Shown piece by piece: positions 53,455 to 62,938 of a DNA stretch of 64,000 nucleotides. The stretch covers positions 62,001 through 126,000 of the forward strand of contig JACRCV010000118.1 in NCBI GenBank assembly GCA_016218825.1. Direction: 5' to 3'. Origin of the DNA: Deltaproteobacteria bacterium (GTDB lineage Bacteria; Myxococcota; XYA12-FULL-58-9). Numbering within the stretch: the first letter of the stretch is position 1; each line of letters opens with the position of its first letter. The position numbers were made by a program, and so were the translations under genes. The notes under the pieces are model-generated. The model made no database searches, had not been told where the DNA came from, and was given only the letters and a program-made list of their open reading frames with translations.

Positions 53455-55863
53455 ATGGCAAAAGGCCGCCCCCTCTACCCCCTGGTGCTCGCGGCGCTCA
53501 CCGCCTGCCAGGGCTCGCCCTCGGGTTGCGCCGGCTGCGCCGGCGCGCCGTCGACCCCGTATCCCGCGCCGCCCCCGGCAGGCGGCGAGGTCGTGCCGGG
53601 CGGCGTCAGCCTCCGGCTCACCGAGACCCTGTTGCGCTTCCTCGAAGGGCAGCTGCCGGCCCTCGCCGCCAACGTGCTCCAGGTCGCCGGCGACCGCGGC
53701 GTCTACCCGCTCGACGAGACCCTGCTCGACCCGGCCACCGCCCCGGTCTACTTGCGCGACGGCTGCATCGGCGAGCCGGACGCGCCGTGCGTGGCGCGCA
53801 CCAATCCGGCCGCCGAGCTCGGCCCGACCCACCTGTCGACTTTGGGCTTCGACCTGCCGGCGCTGGCGACCGCGCTTTCGATCGAGTGGCTCGATGCCGA
53901 CGGCAGCGGGCGCCCGGGGGTGCGGATCTCGGCGTCGAACGTCGACGTCTTCGTCGATCTCGCGGTGGTCACCAACCTGCCGAGCATCGGCACCGCGGCC
54001 TGCCACGTGCGGGACACCCCCGGCTACGCGGGGATGCGGGTCGCGAGGCTGGCCTTCGATCTCCGCCTCGGCGTCGATGCGACGAGCGGCCGGCCGCGGT
54101 TCGCGAGCAGCGCCGAGAACGTCGTCGTCGACCTGGGCGACCAGACCGACGACTCGGCGCTGCACCTGACCGTCAGCCCGTGCGACGGCGTCAACGACAC
54201 GAGCTGCGACGACCCGCGCTGCCACGGCGCCTACGGTCCCTATCCCGCGGGGAGCTGCGTCGACGTCTGCGGTCTCTTGGATCTGTTCGCCGAGCTCGGC
54301 GGCTTCATCAGCAACGTCTTGCGCCCGGTCCTGACCGCGATGGGGCCGGCGGTCGCGACCGCGATCTCCGACGCGCTGACGCAGGGGCTCGCCGTAGCCC
54401 CCCTCGCCCTCGAGACCCAGATCGACGCGGCCCAGATCCTGCCGTCGATCTTCCCGGCCGCCACGCCGCTCGCGGTGGCGGCGCTCGTCGCTGACCGCCT
54501 CGACGTCCGCGGCCCCGCACCGGGCCGGGGCCTGGAGATCCCGCTCGACACCGGCACCGCGGCGCTCACCCCCGCCGCCTGCGCCGCCGGCGTCGCCCCG
54601 CCCGACCTTGCGGCGATGATCGGCGCGCCACCGCCGTTTACCGGCTTCGTCGAGGTCCTGGATCCGGCGAGCGGCGCGAGCCACTTCGAGGCCTATCATC
54701 TGGTGGCGAGCCTCGCCCTGGCACCACTGCAACAGGCGTTGTTCGCGAGCTTCCAGGGCGGGCTGCTCTGCTTTGACCTGACCGCCGACCAGGCGAGCGC
54801 GCTGACGAACGGCGCCATCGAGCTCAACGCCGGCATGCTGATGAACTTCGATTCCCGATTGGCGGGGATCGCCGAGCCCGAGTCACCGCTCGCCTTGAGC
54901 TTCCTCGCCACCCGCGCGCCGACCGTGAGGCTCGGCGCCGGCGGCATGGTCGGCGACGGCGTCCAGGACCCGCTCGTCGAGATCGTGGTCGACGACCTGC
55001 AGGTGGACATCTTCGTGTTCCAGGACGACGAGCTCGTGCGCCTGGCCGGCATCGTCGCCGACGTCGTGGTCCGCTTGAGCGTCGATCGCGGCGCCGCCTC
55101 TCTCGATCTCCTGGTGGACGGCATCAGCCTCGTCGACAGCCGCCAGCTCTACAACGAGCTCGCCCCGGGCGCCGACCTGTCCCGCCTGATGGAGATGGTC
55201 GTGGACCTCGCGGTGTCGCAGCTGCTCGCCGGCGGCCAGCGGATCCCGCTCGCGGCCTCGAGCCTGCTCGGCGCGCCCTTCGGCACGCCCCTGTACCTGC
55301 ACGTCAGCGCCGTCCGCCGCGACCTCGGCGACACCGGGGTCCCGTTCCTGTCGTTCTACGCCACGGTGTGCGACGAGCCCGCGACCCTCAACCCTGACGA
55401 CCCTACCTGCTTCGTCCTGAAGCGCGCCCCGGCGCCGATTGTCTTGGTCGCGACGCCGACTCCCGGCCCGCTCTACGCCGGCGGCGCCGTCGTCGTCGAC
55501 GTCGAGGCCACGCCGCGCGCCGCCTCGCCGTATGCCTACCAAGTGAGCGTCGACGGCGGGCCGTGGAGCAGCTTCCGCCTCGCCGCCGCCGGCAGACTCG
55601 AGGTGAAGAGTCCGCGCTTGAACGTCGCCGGCCGGCACCTGCTGGCGCTCAAAGCGCGCCGGGTCGGCGACCCGAGCCGCGAGAGCGCCACGCGCATCGT
55701 CACCGTCGACCTCACGCCGCCGCCGGCCCCCCCCGAGCCCGTGCCCGTCCCAGCCGACGCCGCAGGCCCGCTCGAGGTCTCGTCAAGCTGCCGCGCCGCG
55801 GCGCTGCCCTGGTGGGCCGGCCTCGCGGCATGCGCCTCGGCCTGGCGGCGCCGCCGCCCTTAG
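53455..55863 (+). CDS. Large secreted protein with lipobox and MYXO-CTERM-like tail
   Basis: This 802-residue protein has a signal peptide with a lipobox-like LTA-Cys, then a Cys/Gly-rich segment. The body is long and beta-rich with paired cysteines and Asp-rich loops (for example DGVNDTSCDDPRCHG), and an Ig-like stretch near the end (YQVSVDGGPWSSF). The C terminus reads SSCRAAALPWWAGLAACASAWRR: a Cys, a hydrophobic helix and an Arg cluster, like the MYXO-CTERM sorting tail. No family is recognised for the body. It follows the PHP lipoprotein by 28 bp in the same direction. Its stop codon overlaps that of the convergent gene. Confidence 0.7.
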   Translation: MAKGRPLYPLVLAALTACQGSPSGCAGCAGAPSTPYPAPPPAGGEVVPGGVSLRLTETLLRFLEGQLPALAANVLQVAGDRGVYPLDETLLDPATAPVYLRDGCIGEPDAPCVARTNPAAELGPTHLSTLGFDLPALATALSIEWLDADGSGRPGVRISASNVDVFVDLAVVTNLPSIGTAACHVRDTPGYAGMRVARLAFDLRLGVDATSGRPRFASSAENVVVDLGDQTDDSALHLTVSPCDGVNDTSCDDPRCHGAYGPYPAGSCVDVCGLLDLFAELGGFISNVLRPVLTAMGPAVATAISDALTQGLAVAPLALETQIDAAQILPSIFPAATPLAVAALVADRLDVRGPAPGRGLEIPLDTGTAALTPAACAAGVAPPDLAAMIGAPPPFTGFVEVLDPASGASHFEAYHLVASLALAPLQQALFASFQGGLLCFDLTADQASALTNGAIELNAGMLMNFDSRLAGIAEPESPLALSFLATRAPTVRLGAGGMVGDGVQDPLVEIVVDDLQVDIFVFQDDELVRLAGIVADVVVRLSVDRGAASLDLLVDGISLVDSRQLYNELAPGADLSRLMEMVVDLAVSQLLAGGQRIPLAASSLLGAPFGTPLYLHVSAVRRDLGDTGVPFLSFYATVCDEPATLNPDDPTCFVLKRAPAPIVLVATPTPGPLYAGGAVVVDVEATPRAASPYAYQVSVDGGPWSSFRLAAAGRLEVKSPRLNVAGRHLLALKARRVGDPSRESATRIVTVDLTPPPAPPEPVPVPADAAGPLEVSSSCRAAALPWWAGLAACASAWRRRRP

Positions 55864-58379
55864 CCGCCGAACGGCCGAAACAGCAGCAACACCACTTGCA
55901 CCGCCACGATCACGGTCACCAGGGTCGTGACCGCCATCACCCCACCGAGGCTGATGCGCCACAACACGGTCGCCAGCGTCCACGGCGCCGCCGGGCGCGT
56001 GCGGGCTCGGAAGCGCTCCCCGAAGCTCCCGACCCACTGCGACGCGGCGTGCCCGAACCGCTGCAGCTCGCCGCGCCGAAAGGCGTGGACCGCGACCGCG
56101 GCCAACACCACGAGGACGACGAGCGCCACGTGCCCCAGCCAAACGACCGGCCCCACGGTCACGATGCCCAGCGCCAAGCCGCCCGCCGCGCGCCGCCGTC
56201 GTGCCGTCCTGAGGCGGACATCCTGCAGCCACCACGACAGCCCCAACAGCAACAGCAGCGCGCCGCCGAGCAGCAACGGCAGGCGCAGCCATCCGAGCAG
56301 ATGCCAGAAGCTCACGGTCACCGGCTGGGCCGCGGCGAGCCAGTAGCGCTGGTAGTGCAGCTGGACGCCGCTCTCCGGGAGCTTGATCCGCACCGGCATC
56401 GCGCCGCTGTCGGCAGAGGCGATCGCGTGCTCGGCCGGACCGCCACCCCCGTGCCCGCCCCCCGCGGCGGGCGCGGCGTTCGCCTGGTGCGCCTGGTGCC
56501 AGCTCGCGGTGCGCGCGATCCCCTGCGCCTCGATGTCCCCCTGCGGCCGGCTGTAGATCTGGTTGGCCGGCACGTAGAGCGTCCACGCCAACGACGCCGC
56601 CGGCAGCTCGAGCGCCGGCAGCTCCAGCGCCACGCGACCGAACCGACCCAGGGCCGACTGCGCTCGACTCAACACCACGACCACGGTGAACGGCTCGAGG
56701 CGCTCGCCGCCGCGCGAGCGCGACAGCGGCAGGCGGAGCTGCCCCGAGGCGTCGCGACTCGGCTTGACCGGCTCGCCGTCCAAGAGCGTCGAGCGCACCT
56801 CGGTGCCCTCGGGCAACGTGATGCCCAAGCTCGGCAGCAGGCGGTTGCGCAGCGTGATGCGCAGATCGGTGAGCACCTGACCGTCCGCGGCCACGACCGA
56901 CGTGGCCCGCACCCGGTCGATCGACGCCGACGCCGGCTCCCGCTCCGGCAGCCGCACGGCGCGCAGCGAGATCGCGGCGCCGCCACCGTGGTAGCGGTAG
57001 GCGCGCAGAATCGGGCTCACCGCCGATTGCGTCACCTCGGGCGGCAGCTGGCGCACGTCGATCGCCAGCGCCTCCTTTCGCGCCACCTCTTGCAGCTGCA
57101 TCTTCCCCGGCACCTCGACCGCCAAGTAGCCCTGCTCGCGCTCGACCCCGAGCGGGTGCAACAGCGGCACCGCGAGCTCGTCGCCGCCGCCGGCGCTCCG
57201 CCGCCGAAGTCGCAGCGAGATCTCGTAGCCGTTGCGGATCGGAAACGCGGTCTCGCCGCGCACCAAGAGGCCGCCGGCCGCCGGCTCGGTCTCGTAACGG
57301 AAGGCGCCCTCGCCCTCCGCCGACACCACGCTCATTCCGGCCGGCACCATGATCTGGAACTCCTTGGCGCCGGCGTAGAGGATGGTGTAGCGCACCACCG
57401 CGAACAGCTCGACCGAGCTCTCGTCAATCGACAACAGGCTCAGGGTCTCGGCGTACATCCGCCGCTCGCGGCCCTCGGTCTCGCCGATGTCGCGGAACCC
57501 GACCAGGTGAACGCGGGTCGTCGGCCGCAGGGTCGCGCTGAGCACCGTGGTGTTGCCGACGCTTCGCACCTCGGAGCGCACCGCCGCGCTCAGACGCGGC
57601 TCGAGACCGGCGACCGGGAAGCGGCACTCGAAGGTCGTCACCGGCGTCCGCGGCACCAGGAAGTCGTACTCGATCGACCCCCGCGGGCCGCGCGCCGGAA
57701 CCCACAGGTCGAGCACCAGCGTCACCTCGCCGACCCGGTTGGTGACCCAGACCTGATAGCCATTCTGGCGCGCCATCGTCAGCGCCGCCCCGGCGGCGGT
57801 CGCCCGTGCCACGACGACGTCGTCGCCGACGAGCGGCACCGCCTTGTAGCGCCCCGCCTGCCCGAGGGTGACCTGCAGCTGCATCCGCAGGCTCAGGCCA
57901 CCGTCCTTCGCCACGCCGGTGTAGCCCGCGGCCCCCAACACCACCGCCGGCCCGAGCTGTTTGGCGGCCCGCTCGCGCAGGCCGTTCAAGCGCTCGCGCA
58001 CCGCGGCATACTGCCGCAGCGGCACCTCGACCGTCGCCGCCGCGACGTTGCCGCTACCCTGCAGGGCGATCTCGTTGAAGCTGCGGATCTGGGCCTTTTG
58101 CAGCGGCGCCGCGTTCTGCCGCATCAGATCGTCGAAGCTCTGATCGGCTTGGCTGGCCCGGACCGCGGCGCGGCTGCGCTCCTGCTCGTCCTGCTCCGCC
58201 TGCTGATCTTGCTCCGCCGGCTCCGGAATCGAAAGGTCGACGTCCGGCTCGTAGCCCGAGCTGTCGCGGACCTCGCCGAAGTCATCCGCGTCCTCCTCTG
58301 CCCGAAGCGAGGCGCCGTCCGCGCCGAGCGTCAAGACCGCGACCCAGAACGACACACGGACGAGACGGGCGCTACTCAT
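55860..58379 (-). CDS. Large envelope membrane protein, paralogue of the upstream gene
   Basis: This 839-residue protein has an N-terminal signal peptide, an acidic Gln/Asp/Glu-rich segment (about 28-75), a long beta-rich periplasmic region and about four C-terminal membrane helices (from about 685). It shares colinear segments with the neighbouring gene: ITLRNRLLPSLGITLPEGTEV corresponds to LRLRNNTRQYLRVLFPKGAV, and ALELPALELPAASLAWTLYVP to ATLELPALDVDSMQAVWHLYLP. Thus the two arose by tandem duplication. Unlike its partner it has no LysM domain. It overlaps the upstream gene by 8 bp. No known family is recognised. Confidence 0.72.
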   Translation of the reverse strand: MSSARLVRVSFWVAVLTLGADGASLRAEEDADDFGEVRDSSGYEPDVDLSIPEPAEQDQQAEQDEQERSRAAVRASQADQSFDDLMRQNAAPLQKAQIRSFNEIALQGSGNVAAATVEVPLRQYAAVRERLNGLRERAAKQLGPAVVLGAAGYTGVAKDGGLSLRMQLQVTLGQAGRYKAVPLVGDDVVVARATAAGAALTMARQNGYQVWVTNRVGEVTLVLDLWVPARGPRGSIEYDFLVPRTPVTTFECRFPVAGLEPRLSAAVRSEVRSVGNTTVLSATLRPTTRVHLVGFRDIGETEGRERRMYAETLSLLSIDESSVELFAVVRYTILYAGAKEFQIMVPAGMSVVSAEGEGAFRYETEPAAGGLLVRGETAFPIRNGYEISLRLRRRSAGGGDELAVPLLHPLGVEREQGYLAVEVPGKMQLQEVARKEALAIDVRQLPPEVTQSAVSPILRAYRYHGGGAAISLRAVRLPEREPASASIDRVRATSVVAADGQVLTDLRITLRNRLLPSLGITLPEGTEVRSTLLDGEPVKPSRDASGQLRLPLSRSRGGERLEPFTVVVVLSRAQSALGRFGRVALELPALELPAASLAWTLYVPANQIYSRPQGDIEAQGIARTASWHQAHQANAAPAAGGGHGGGGPAEHAIASADSGAMPVRIKLPESGVQLHYQRYWLAAAQPVTVSFWHLLGWLRLPLLLGGALLLLLGLSWWLQDVRLRTARRRRAAGGLALGIVTVGPVVWLGHVALVVLVVLAAVAVHAFRRGELQRFGHAASQWVGSFGERFRARTRPAAPWTLATVLWRISLGGVMAVTTLVTVIVAVQVVLLLFRPFGG

Positions 58380-60834
58380 GGCCCACCTCCGTGCGACCCT
58401 GCCGGCGCCACCAGACGACGCCGATGAGCGCGAGCGTCAGGGTCGACAACAGCAGCGGCAAGATCAACGCCAACGACAGATAGACCAACGTCACCACCAA
58501 GACGCCGAGGTTCGACAACGTCAGCACGTCGACGACCCGCCACGGGGACTCGAAGAGCTGGCGCCCGCGCCCGACGGCCAGCGGCACCTGCGCCCGCAGC
58601 ACCACGACCAAGAACGCCAGATCCACGCCCCAGAGGATCCGCCGGTGCATCCCCAGGAAGTAGTAGGCCAAGAACAACAGCACGCCGAGCGCCGCCACCG
58701 CCGCCGGCCAGTACCGGCGCCGCTCGGGCCGCAGGAGCAACAACAACGCGGTCCCGAAGGCCACGACGAACGCGCCCCATCGGAAGATCGGTGCCAGATC
58801 GCGATCGACGTAGGTCAACGTCAGGTGCGGCGTCTCCCGCGACAGCGCCACCCGCCGGAAGCGATAGCGGTCGCCGACCAGCGGGAAGCTGGACAGCACC
58901 ATCCGCCCTTCTTCCTTCAGGCCGGCCTCGGCCTGGTAGATCCCTTTGCGCTGCACCAGGATCGATTGGTAACGACCGCCGGCCCAGGCGTCGCGCACCC
59001 AGAGGGCGCGGCGCAGGAAGTCGCGCACCCGCCGAAATGGATCGTAACGGATCGCGGAGTACTGGGTGAGGTTGCCCGAAAACGCGATCGGATCGATGGC
59101 GTGCGGCAAGTAGAGGTGCCAGACCGCCTGCATGCTGTCGACGTCGAGCGCCGGCAGCTCGAGTGTGGCTCGACCGACGCCGCCGAGCGCCGGGTGCCGG
59201 CGCTTGTACGCCAGCTCGACCACGAAGCTCGACTCCTGCACCGTGCCCTTCTTCGCCGGGATCCGCAGCGCCGCCCCGGGCTGCAGATCCATCGCCGACG
59301 AGATCTCGGCGGTGTTACGGTCGAGGATCGCCTGCCAGCCGTTCGGGTCCGAGTAGTAGAAGTTGGCGATGCCGGAGAGGGTCTCGCCCTCCGCGACCAC
59401 GTGGGTGTGCTCGCCCGCGGCACCCAGCCGCTCGCTCTGCCGCAGCGGCAACAGCAGCGCCTCGGCGTCGGGGCTGTCGGTCGCCACCGCCGGCCGAACC
59501 GGGTGGCCGTCGATCAGCGAGTGCGTGAGCACCGCGCCTTTGGGGAACAGGACGCGCAGGTACTGCCGGGTGTTGTTCCGCAGCCGCAGCTTGATCTTGG
59601 TGAGCTCGGCGCCGTCCTCGATCAGCACCGTCGACGCCTGAACCTCGTCGATCAAGGTCGACAACAGCTCCACGGTCTGCAGCCTCGCGATCCGGACCGC
59701 GAGCGCCGGTGGGGCCGAAAACGCGAAGCCCTGCAGGATCGGGCTCGTCGTCAGATCGATGAGCGCCCGCGGCAGATCGACGACCTCGACCGCCTCGGCG
59801 TCCTTGACGACGCTCGCCTCGATGCTCAGCCCCGCCGGCCCCTGGATGCCGACCGCGCCGGACATCGCGGTGCCGATGAGCGGCAGCGGCAACGACAGCG
59901 GCGTCGGTTTGTCGACCTCGAGCGGGAACTGGAATCGAACCCGGAGGTGAATCTCGGTCTCGACCAGGTAGCGCAGCAGGATCGCCAGGCGCCCGCCGTC
60001 CTTCGCCTCGGTGTACCACTGCAGCACCGCATCGCCGTCGACCGCGGTGACCTCGACCTGGCCGGGGAGCTGCAGATCGACGCGATCGACCTCTCCTTCT
60101 TGGAGGCGCAGATCCAACGCCAGGACTCCCGCCATCAGGGTCTCCTCGGCGGCGAACAGCACGTTCAGGCGCGCCTCCATCTTGGCGGCGCTGCGGCTCT
60201 TGTGCGACAGACGGCGGTTCCAGGTCAGATCCACGCGCCCGGAGGCGTCGGTCTGCCCCTCGAGGACCGTGCCCGCCGCCAGCCGCTCTTGGCCCACGAG
60301 CACCCCGGCGCCGAGCCGGGCCTCGATGTCGACCTCGGGCACCAACACCCGAAGATGGGTGGGCCCGCCCTCCGGCAGCTCGAAGCGCAGCCGGCGCGCG
60401 AAGCGGTCCTGCTCCTTGCCCCAGAGGAAGCGGACGCTCAGCGTGTTCCTCCCCGGCCGTTCGACGCCGACCGTGTACAGCCGCCCTTCCTTGAGCAACG
60501 AGGTCCGCTGGCCGTTCAAGCGCACCTCCTCCACCGCGGCGGCGGCGTCGAGCACCGGTACCCGCACGTGACCCGAGTCGACGTTCGGGACCTCGAAGAT
60601 CGCGGTCAGGGTGGCGCTGAACAACCCTTTGCGCAGCACGCCCTCGACGCGGCGATCGATGCTCAACACCGTGACCGGCGGCCGCGCCGCGCGGCTCGCG
60701 GTCTCGAGCTCCTGCAGCATCGCCTCCCAGGTGGCGGCCGGCAGCGTCGCCTTGCCGTCCTCGGCGGCGGCGGCCGAGCCCGCAAAGAGCGACAGCGTCA
60801 GGAGCGAGACGTACGGCAACGACGACGTGTGCAT
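58372..60834 (-). CDS. Large envelope membrane protein with internal LysM domain
   Basis: This 820-residue protein has a cleavable signal (LLTLSLFAGSAAA), a beta-rich periplasmic region and about five C-terminal membrane helices (from about 690). A LysM domain lies in the middle at about 476-526 (VVAEGETLSGIANFYYSDPN through LQPGAALRIPA), so the periplasmic part probably contacts peptidoglycan. The rest is homologous to the downstream gene, with which it overlaps by 8 bp. A complex of the two in the inner membrane is inferred. The start ATG 60834 has a promoter candidate 38 bp upstream. Confidence 0.75.
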   Translation of the reverse strand: MHTSSLPYVSLLTLSLFAGSAAAAEDGKATLPAATWEAMLQELETASRAARPPVTVLSIDRRVEGVLRKGLFSATLTAIFEVPNVDSGHVRVPVLDAAAAVEEVRLNGQRTSLLKEGRLYTVGVERPGRNTLSVRFLWGKEQDRFARRLRFELPEGGPTHLRVLVPEVDIEARLGAGVLVGQERLAAGTVLEGQTDASGRVDLTWNRRLSHKSRSAAKMEARLNVLFAAEETLMAGVLALDLRLQEGEVDRVDLQLPGQVEVTAVDGDAVLQWYTEAKDGGRLAILLRYLVETEIHLRVRFQFPLEVDKPTPLSLPLPLIGTAMSGAVGIQGPAGLSIEASVVKDAEAVEVVDLPRALIDLTTSPILQGFAFSAPPALAVRIARLQTVELLSTLIDEVQASTVLIEDGAELTKIKLRLRNNTRQYLRVLFPKGAVLTHSLIDGHPVRPAVATDSPDAEALLLPLRQSERLGAAGEHTHVVAEGETLSGIANFYYSDPNGWQAILDRNTAEISSAMDLQPGAALRIPAKKGTVQESSFVVELAYKRRHPALGGVGRATLELPALDVDSMQAVWHLYLPHAIDPIAFSGNLTQYSAIRYDPFRRVRDFLRRALWVRDAWAGGRYQSILVQRKGIYQAEAGLKEEGRMVLSSFPLVGDRYRFRRVALSRETPHLTLTYVDRDLAPIFRWGAFVVAFGTALLLLLRPERRRYWPAAVAALGVLLFLAYYFLGMHRRILWGVDLAFLVVVLRAQVPLAVGRGRQLFESPWRVVDVLTLSNLGVLVVTLVYLSLALILPLLLSTLTLALIGVVWWRRQGRTEVGHE

Positions 60835-60871
60835 CGGACACCCCCAGGCGCGAGCGTTATGACGCGACGCG

Positions 60872-60901
60872 ACGCTAGCAGGGTGACGACCAACGCCGCA
60901 A
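60872..60901 (-). promoter_or_regulatory. Promoter candidate for the LysM-protein operon
   Basis: On the minus strand TTGCGG (60901-60896), an 18-bp spacer and TAGCGT (60877-60872) lie about 37 nt before ATG 60834. Confidence 0.45.
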
Positions 60902-60915
60902 CCGCCCCGCCACCG

Positions 60916-61932
60916 TCAGGCGGAACGGTGCCCTTCGAGCCACGCCGAGATGGCCGGCCAGACCTCTTGCGGCGCGTGTTTGCCGACGATCAGATCGAAA
61001 TGGCCGTATTCTTCGCTGTCGCCGTGCTCGCGCCCGAAGATCCGGAGCTCGGGTTTGCCGCCCAACACCGAGGCCAGATGTGCCACCGCGGCCGCCGGCG
61101 CCTGCAGGTCGCGGCTCCCGCCCAAGACCAAGGTCGGGATCCGGTAGCTCCCCAGGTGCTCGCGCACCTTGGTGCCGTCGTCGAGCGCCAGCCCGGCGTC
61201 GCCGAGCACCCCGGCGAGGCTCATCAACAGTGACGTCGGGATCGCGTGGAAACCGATGGCGTGCAGCCGCCGCGCCATCGCCGGCTCGAGGTTCTCCGGC
61301 CAGTAGCTGAACGCCTCGGCCAGGTCGATCACGCCGCGACCCGCGAGCGGTGCGAGCCAGCTCATCAACGTGCCGTAGGGGACGAAGGGCATCGTCTGCA
61401 GCAGACCCTTCGCGGGCAACAGCCAGCGAAACGCCGAAGCCCCGAGGCGGTAGTCGATGGCCGAGCCCAACATGATCCCGGAGCTGACCGGCGCCGCGGG
61501 CGTCAGGATCCCGTGGCAGAGCAACAGCAGACCGCCCATGCTGTGGCCAACCCAATGGATCGCCTGCCGACCGGTGACCCGGCGGATGGTCGCGAGAAAC
61601 GCCGGCAGATCCCGGCGCAGGCAGTCGTCGAAACGCCAATGCCACCCAGGCCGAGCGCTGTCGCCGGCGCCGCGCAGCTCGGGCAAGAAACAGTCGAAGC
61701 CCCGGCCCGCGAGGTACGCCGCGAGCGATCGGCCCGGGAAATTGAAGGTGTGACGGTTCGCCGACAGCCCGTGCAACAACATGACCACCGGCCCGGGCTC
61801 GCCCTCGGGATGAACGCGGTGCAACGCCAGGCGGACGCCGTCGTCGGTGACGACCTCGAAACGCCCGCCCGGCGTCGGTGGCACGCCCAGGAGCGGACCC
61901 CACGGACGAAGCAACAGCGACCGCAAACCCAT
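60916..61932 (-). CDS. Alpha/beta hydrolase
   Basis: This 338-residue protein has the oxyanion region VVMLLHGLSANRHTF, the nucleophile elbow GHSMGG near residue 130, the acid near GGSRDLQAP and the catalytic His in YGHFDLIVG. The pattern is that of esterases/lipases of the LIPA or triacylglycerol-type group, without a signal peptide. The substrate is unknown. It starts at ATG 61932 with a strong AGGAGG that lies within the end of ribA, 2 nt separating the genes, so the two are coupled. Confidence 0.85.
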   Translation of the reverse strand: MGLRSLLLRPWGPLLGVPPTPGGRFEVVTDDGVRLALHRVHPEGEPGPVVMLLHGLSANRHTFNFPGRSLAAYLAGRGFDCFLPELRGAGDSARPGWHWRFDDCLRRDLPAFLATIRRVTGRQAIHWVGHSMGGLLLLCHGILTPAAPVSSGIMLGSAIDYRLGASAFRWLLPAKGLLQTMPFVPYGTLMSWLAPLAGRGVIDLAEAFSYWPENLEPAMARRLHAIGFHAIPTSLLMSLAGVLGDAGLALDDGTKVREHLGSYRIPTLVLGGSRDLQAPAAAVAHLASVLGGKPELRIFGREHGDSEEYGHFDLIVGKHAPQEVWPAISAWLEGHRSA

Positions 61933-61934
61933 CC

Positions 61935-62780
61935 CTACCTCCTGGTGGCCGACTTGCGACCGCGCGCCGCGCCGCTGAGCGCCGCAACCGCGATCAAGTG
62001 ACCGTGCCGACGTTTGGCCTTCAGGTAGCGAGCATTGTGGCGGCTCACCCCGACCACGAGCGGCACCTGCTTCGCGACCTCGACGCCCATCTCTTCCAGC
62101 GCCCGGCGCTTCAGCGGGTTGTTGCCGAGCAACCGGACCGAAGCGCCGGAGCCGCGAAAGTAGTTGATGAGCCGCGCCGCATCGGAGAAGTCGCGCGAGT
62201 CGACCGGCAATCCGAGGCGGACGTTGGCCTCGTAGGTGTCGTGGCCGGCGTCCTGCAGCAGGTAGGTGATCGCCTTGGCCCACAGCCCGATGCCACGGCC
62301 CTCGTGCCCCGCCATGTAGATCAGCGCCCCGCGCCGCGCCTTGACGATCGCCTCGAGCGCGGCGGCGAGCTGCGGTCCGCAGTCGCAGCGCAGCGAGCCG
62401 AAGACGTCGCCGGTCAGGCAGTTCGAGTGCACCCGCACCAGCGGCGCCGCAGCGGCGGCGAAGTCGCCGTAGACCAAGATCGAGCTCACCGCCATGAACT
62501 CGGAGAGCAGGCTGTAGATGCCGCGCGGGCCGCTCTGCCGCACCTCGGCGACCACGGCCTCGATGCGCGTCAGATCGGCGTTGCGCACCCACGCGTACCA
62601 CTGGAAGGTCCGCTCCTTCGCGCCGACGCGGATCGGCAGCGGGATCGGCCCGACGACGCTCAAGAACGGCGCCGCACCTTTCTTGACCGCGGCGAGCGCC
62701 CGACCCTGCTCGTCGAGGAAGAAGAGCTTGCCGTCCTCTTGCAGCTCGCGCTTGATGCTCGGATCAATGTAGGCAAACAT
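61935..62780 (-). CDS. ribA: GTP cyclohydrolase II (complete, stand-alone)
   Basis: This 281-residue protein opens the first step of riboflavin synthesis by converting GTP to diaminopyrimidine phosphate, formate and pyrophosphate. About 80 N-terminal residues of unknown role precede the GCH2 domain. The domain has the zinc site VRVHSNCLTGDVFGSLRCDC, the catalytic AGHEGRGIGLWAK, YEANVRLGLPVDSRDF and LLGNNPLKRRAL. All residues missing from the ribBX fusion at 15851-17029 are present here. Its promoter is at 62827-62855. A GAGG lies 11 nt upstream of ATG 62780. Confidence 0.95.
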   Translation of the reverse strand: MFAYIDPSIKRELQEDGKLFFLDEQGRALAAVKKGAAPFLSVVGPIPLPIRVGAKERTFQWYAWVRNADLTRIEAVVAEVRQSGPRGIYSLLSEFMAVSSILVYGDFAAAAAPLVRVHSNCLTGDVFGSLRCDCGPQLAAALEAIVKARRGALIYMAGHEGRGIGLWAKAITYLLQDAGHDTYEANVRLGLPVDSRDFSDAARLINYFRGSGASVRLLGNNPLKRRALEEMGVEVAKQVPLVVGVSRHNARYLKAKRRHGHLIAVAALSGAARGRKSATRR

Positions 62781-62826
62781 CGGGACTGCGACCTCACAGC
62801 GGCGGTCGGGCCGTCGCGGCGCGCGG

Positions 62827-62855
62827 AGTCTAGGGCGACCCCGGCTGCTCGGCAA
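62827..62855 (-). promoter_or_regulatory. Promoter of ribA
   Basis: On the minus strand TTGCCG (62855-62850), a 17-bp spacer and TAGACT (62832-62827) lie about 46 nt before ATG 62780. It is among the best consensus matches in the window. Confidence 0.5.
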
Positions 62856-62938
62856 GCCGCTCGACAAACAAAGGTTGCGTTGCCTCCGACATCGGGCAAC
62901 GATGGCGACCGCAACCGCGTTCGGCAAGGAGCAACGCC

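Noticed and set aside
55563-61233. Two open frames of more than 950 codons on the plus strand (55563-58427 and 58378-61233)
   Set aside because: They are shadows of the two paralogous membrane proteins, which have signal peptides, a LysM domain and membrane helices on the other strand.
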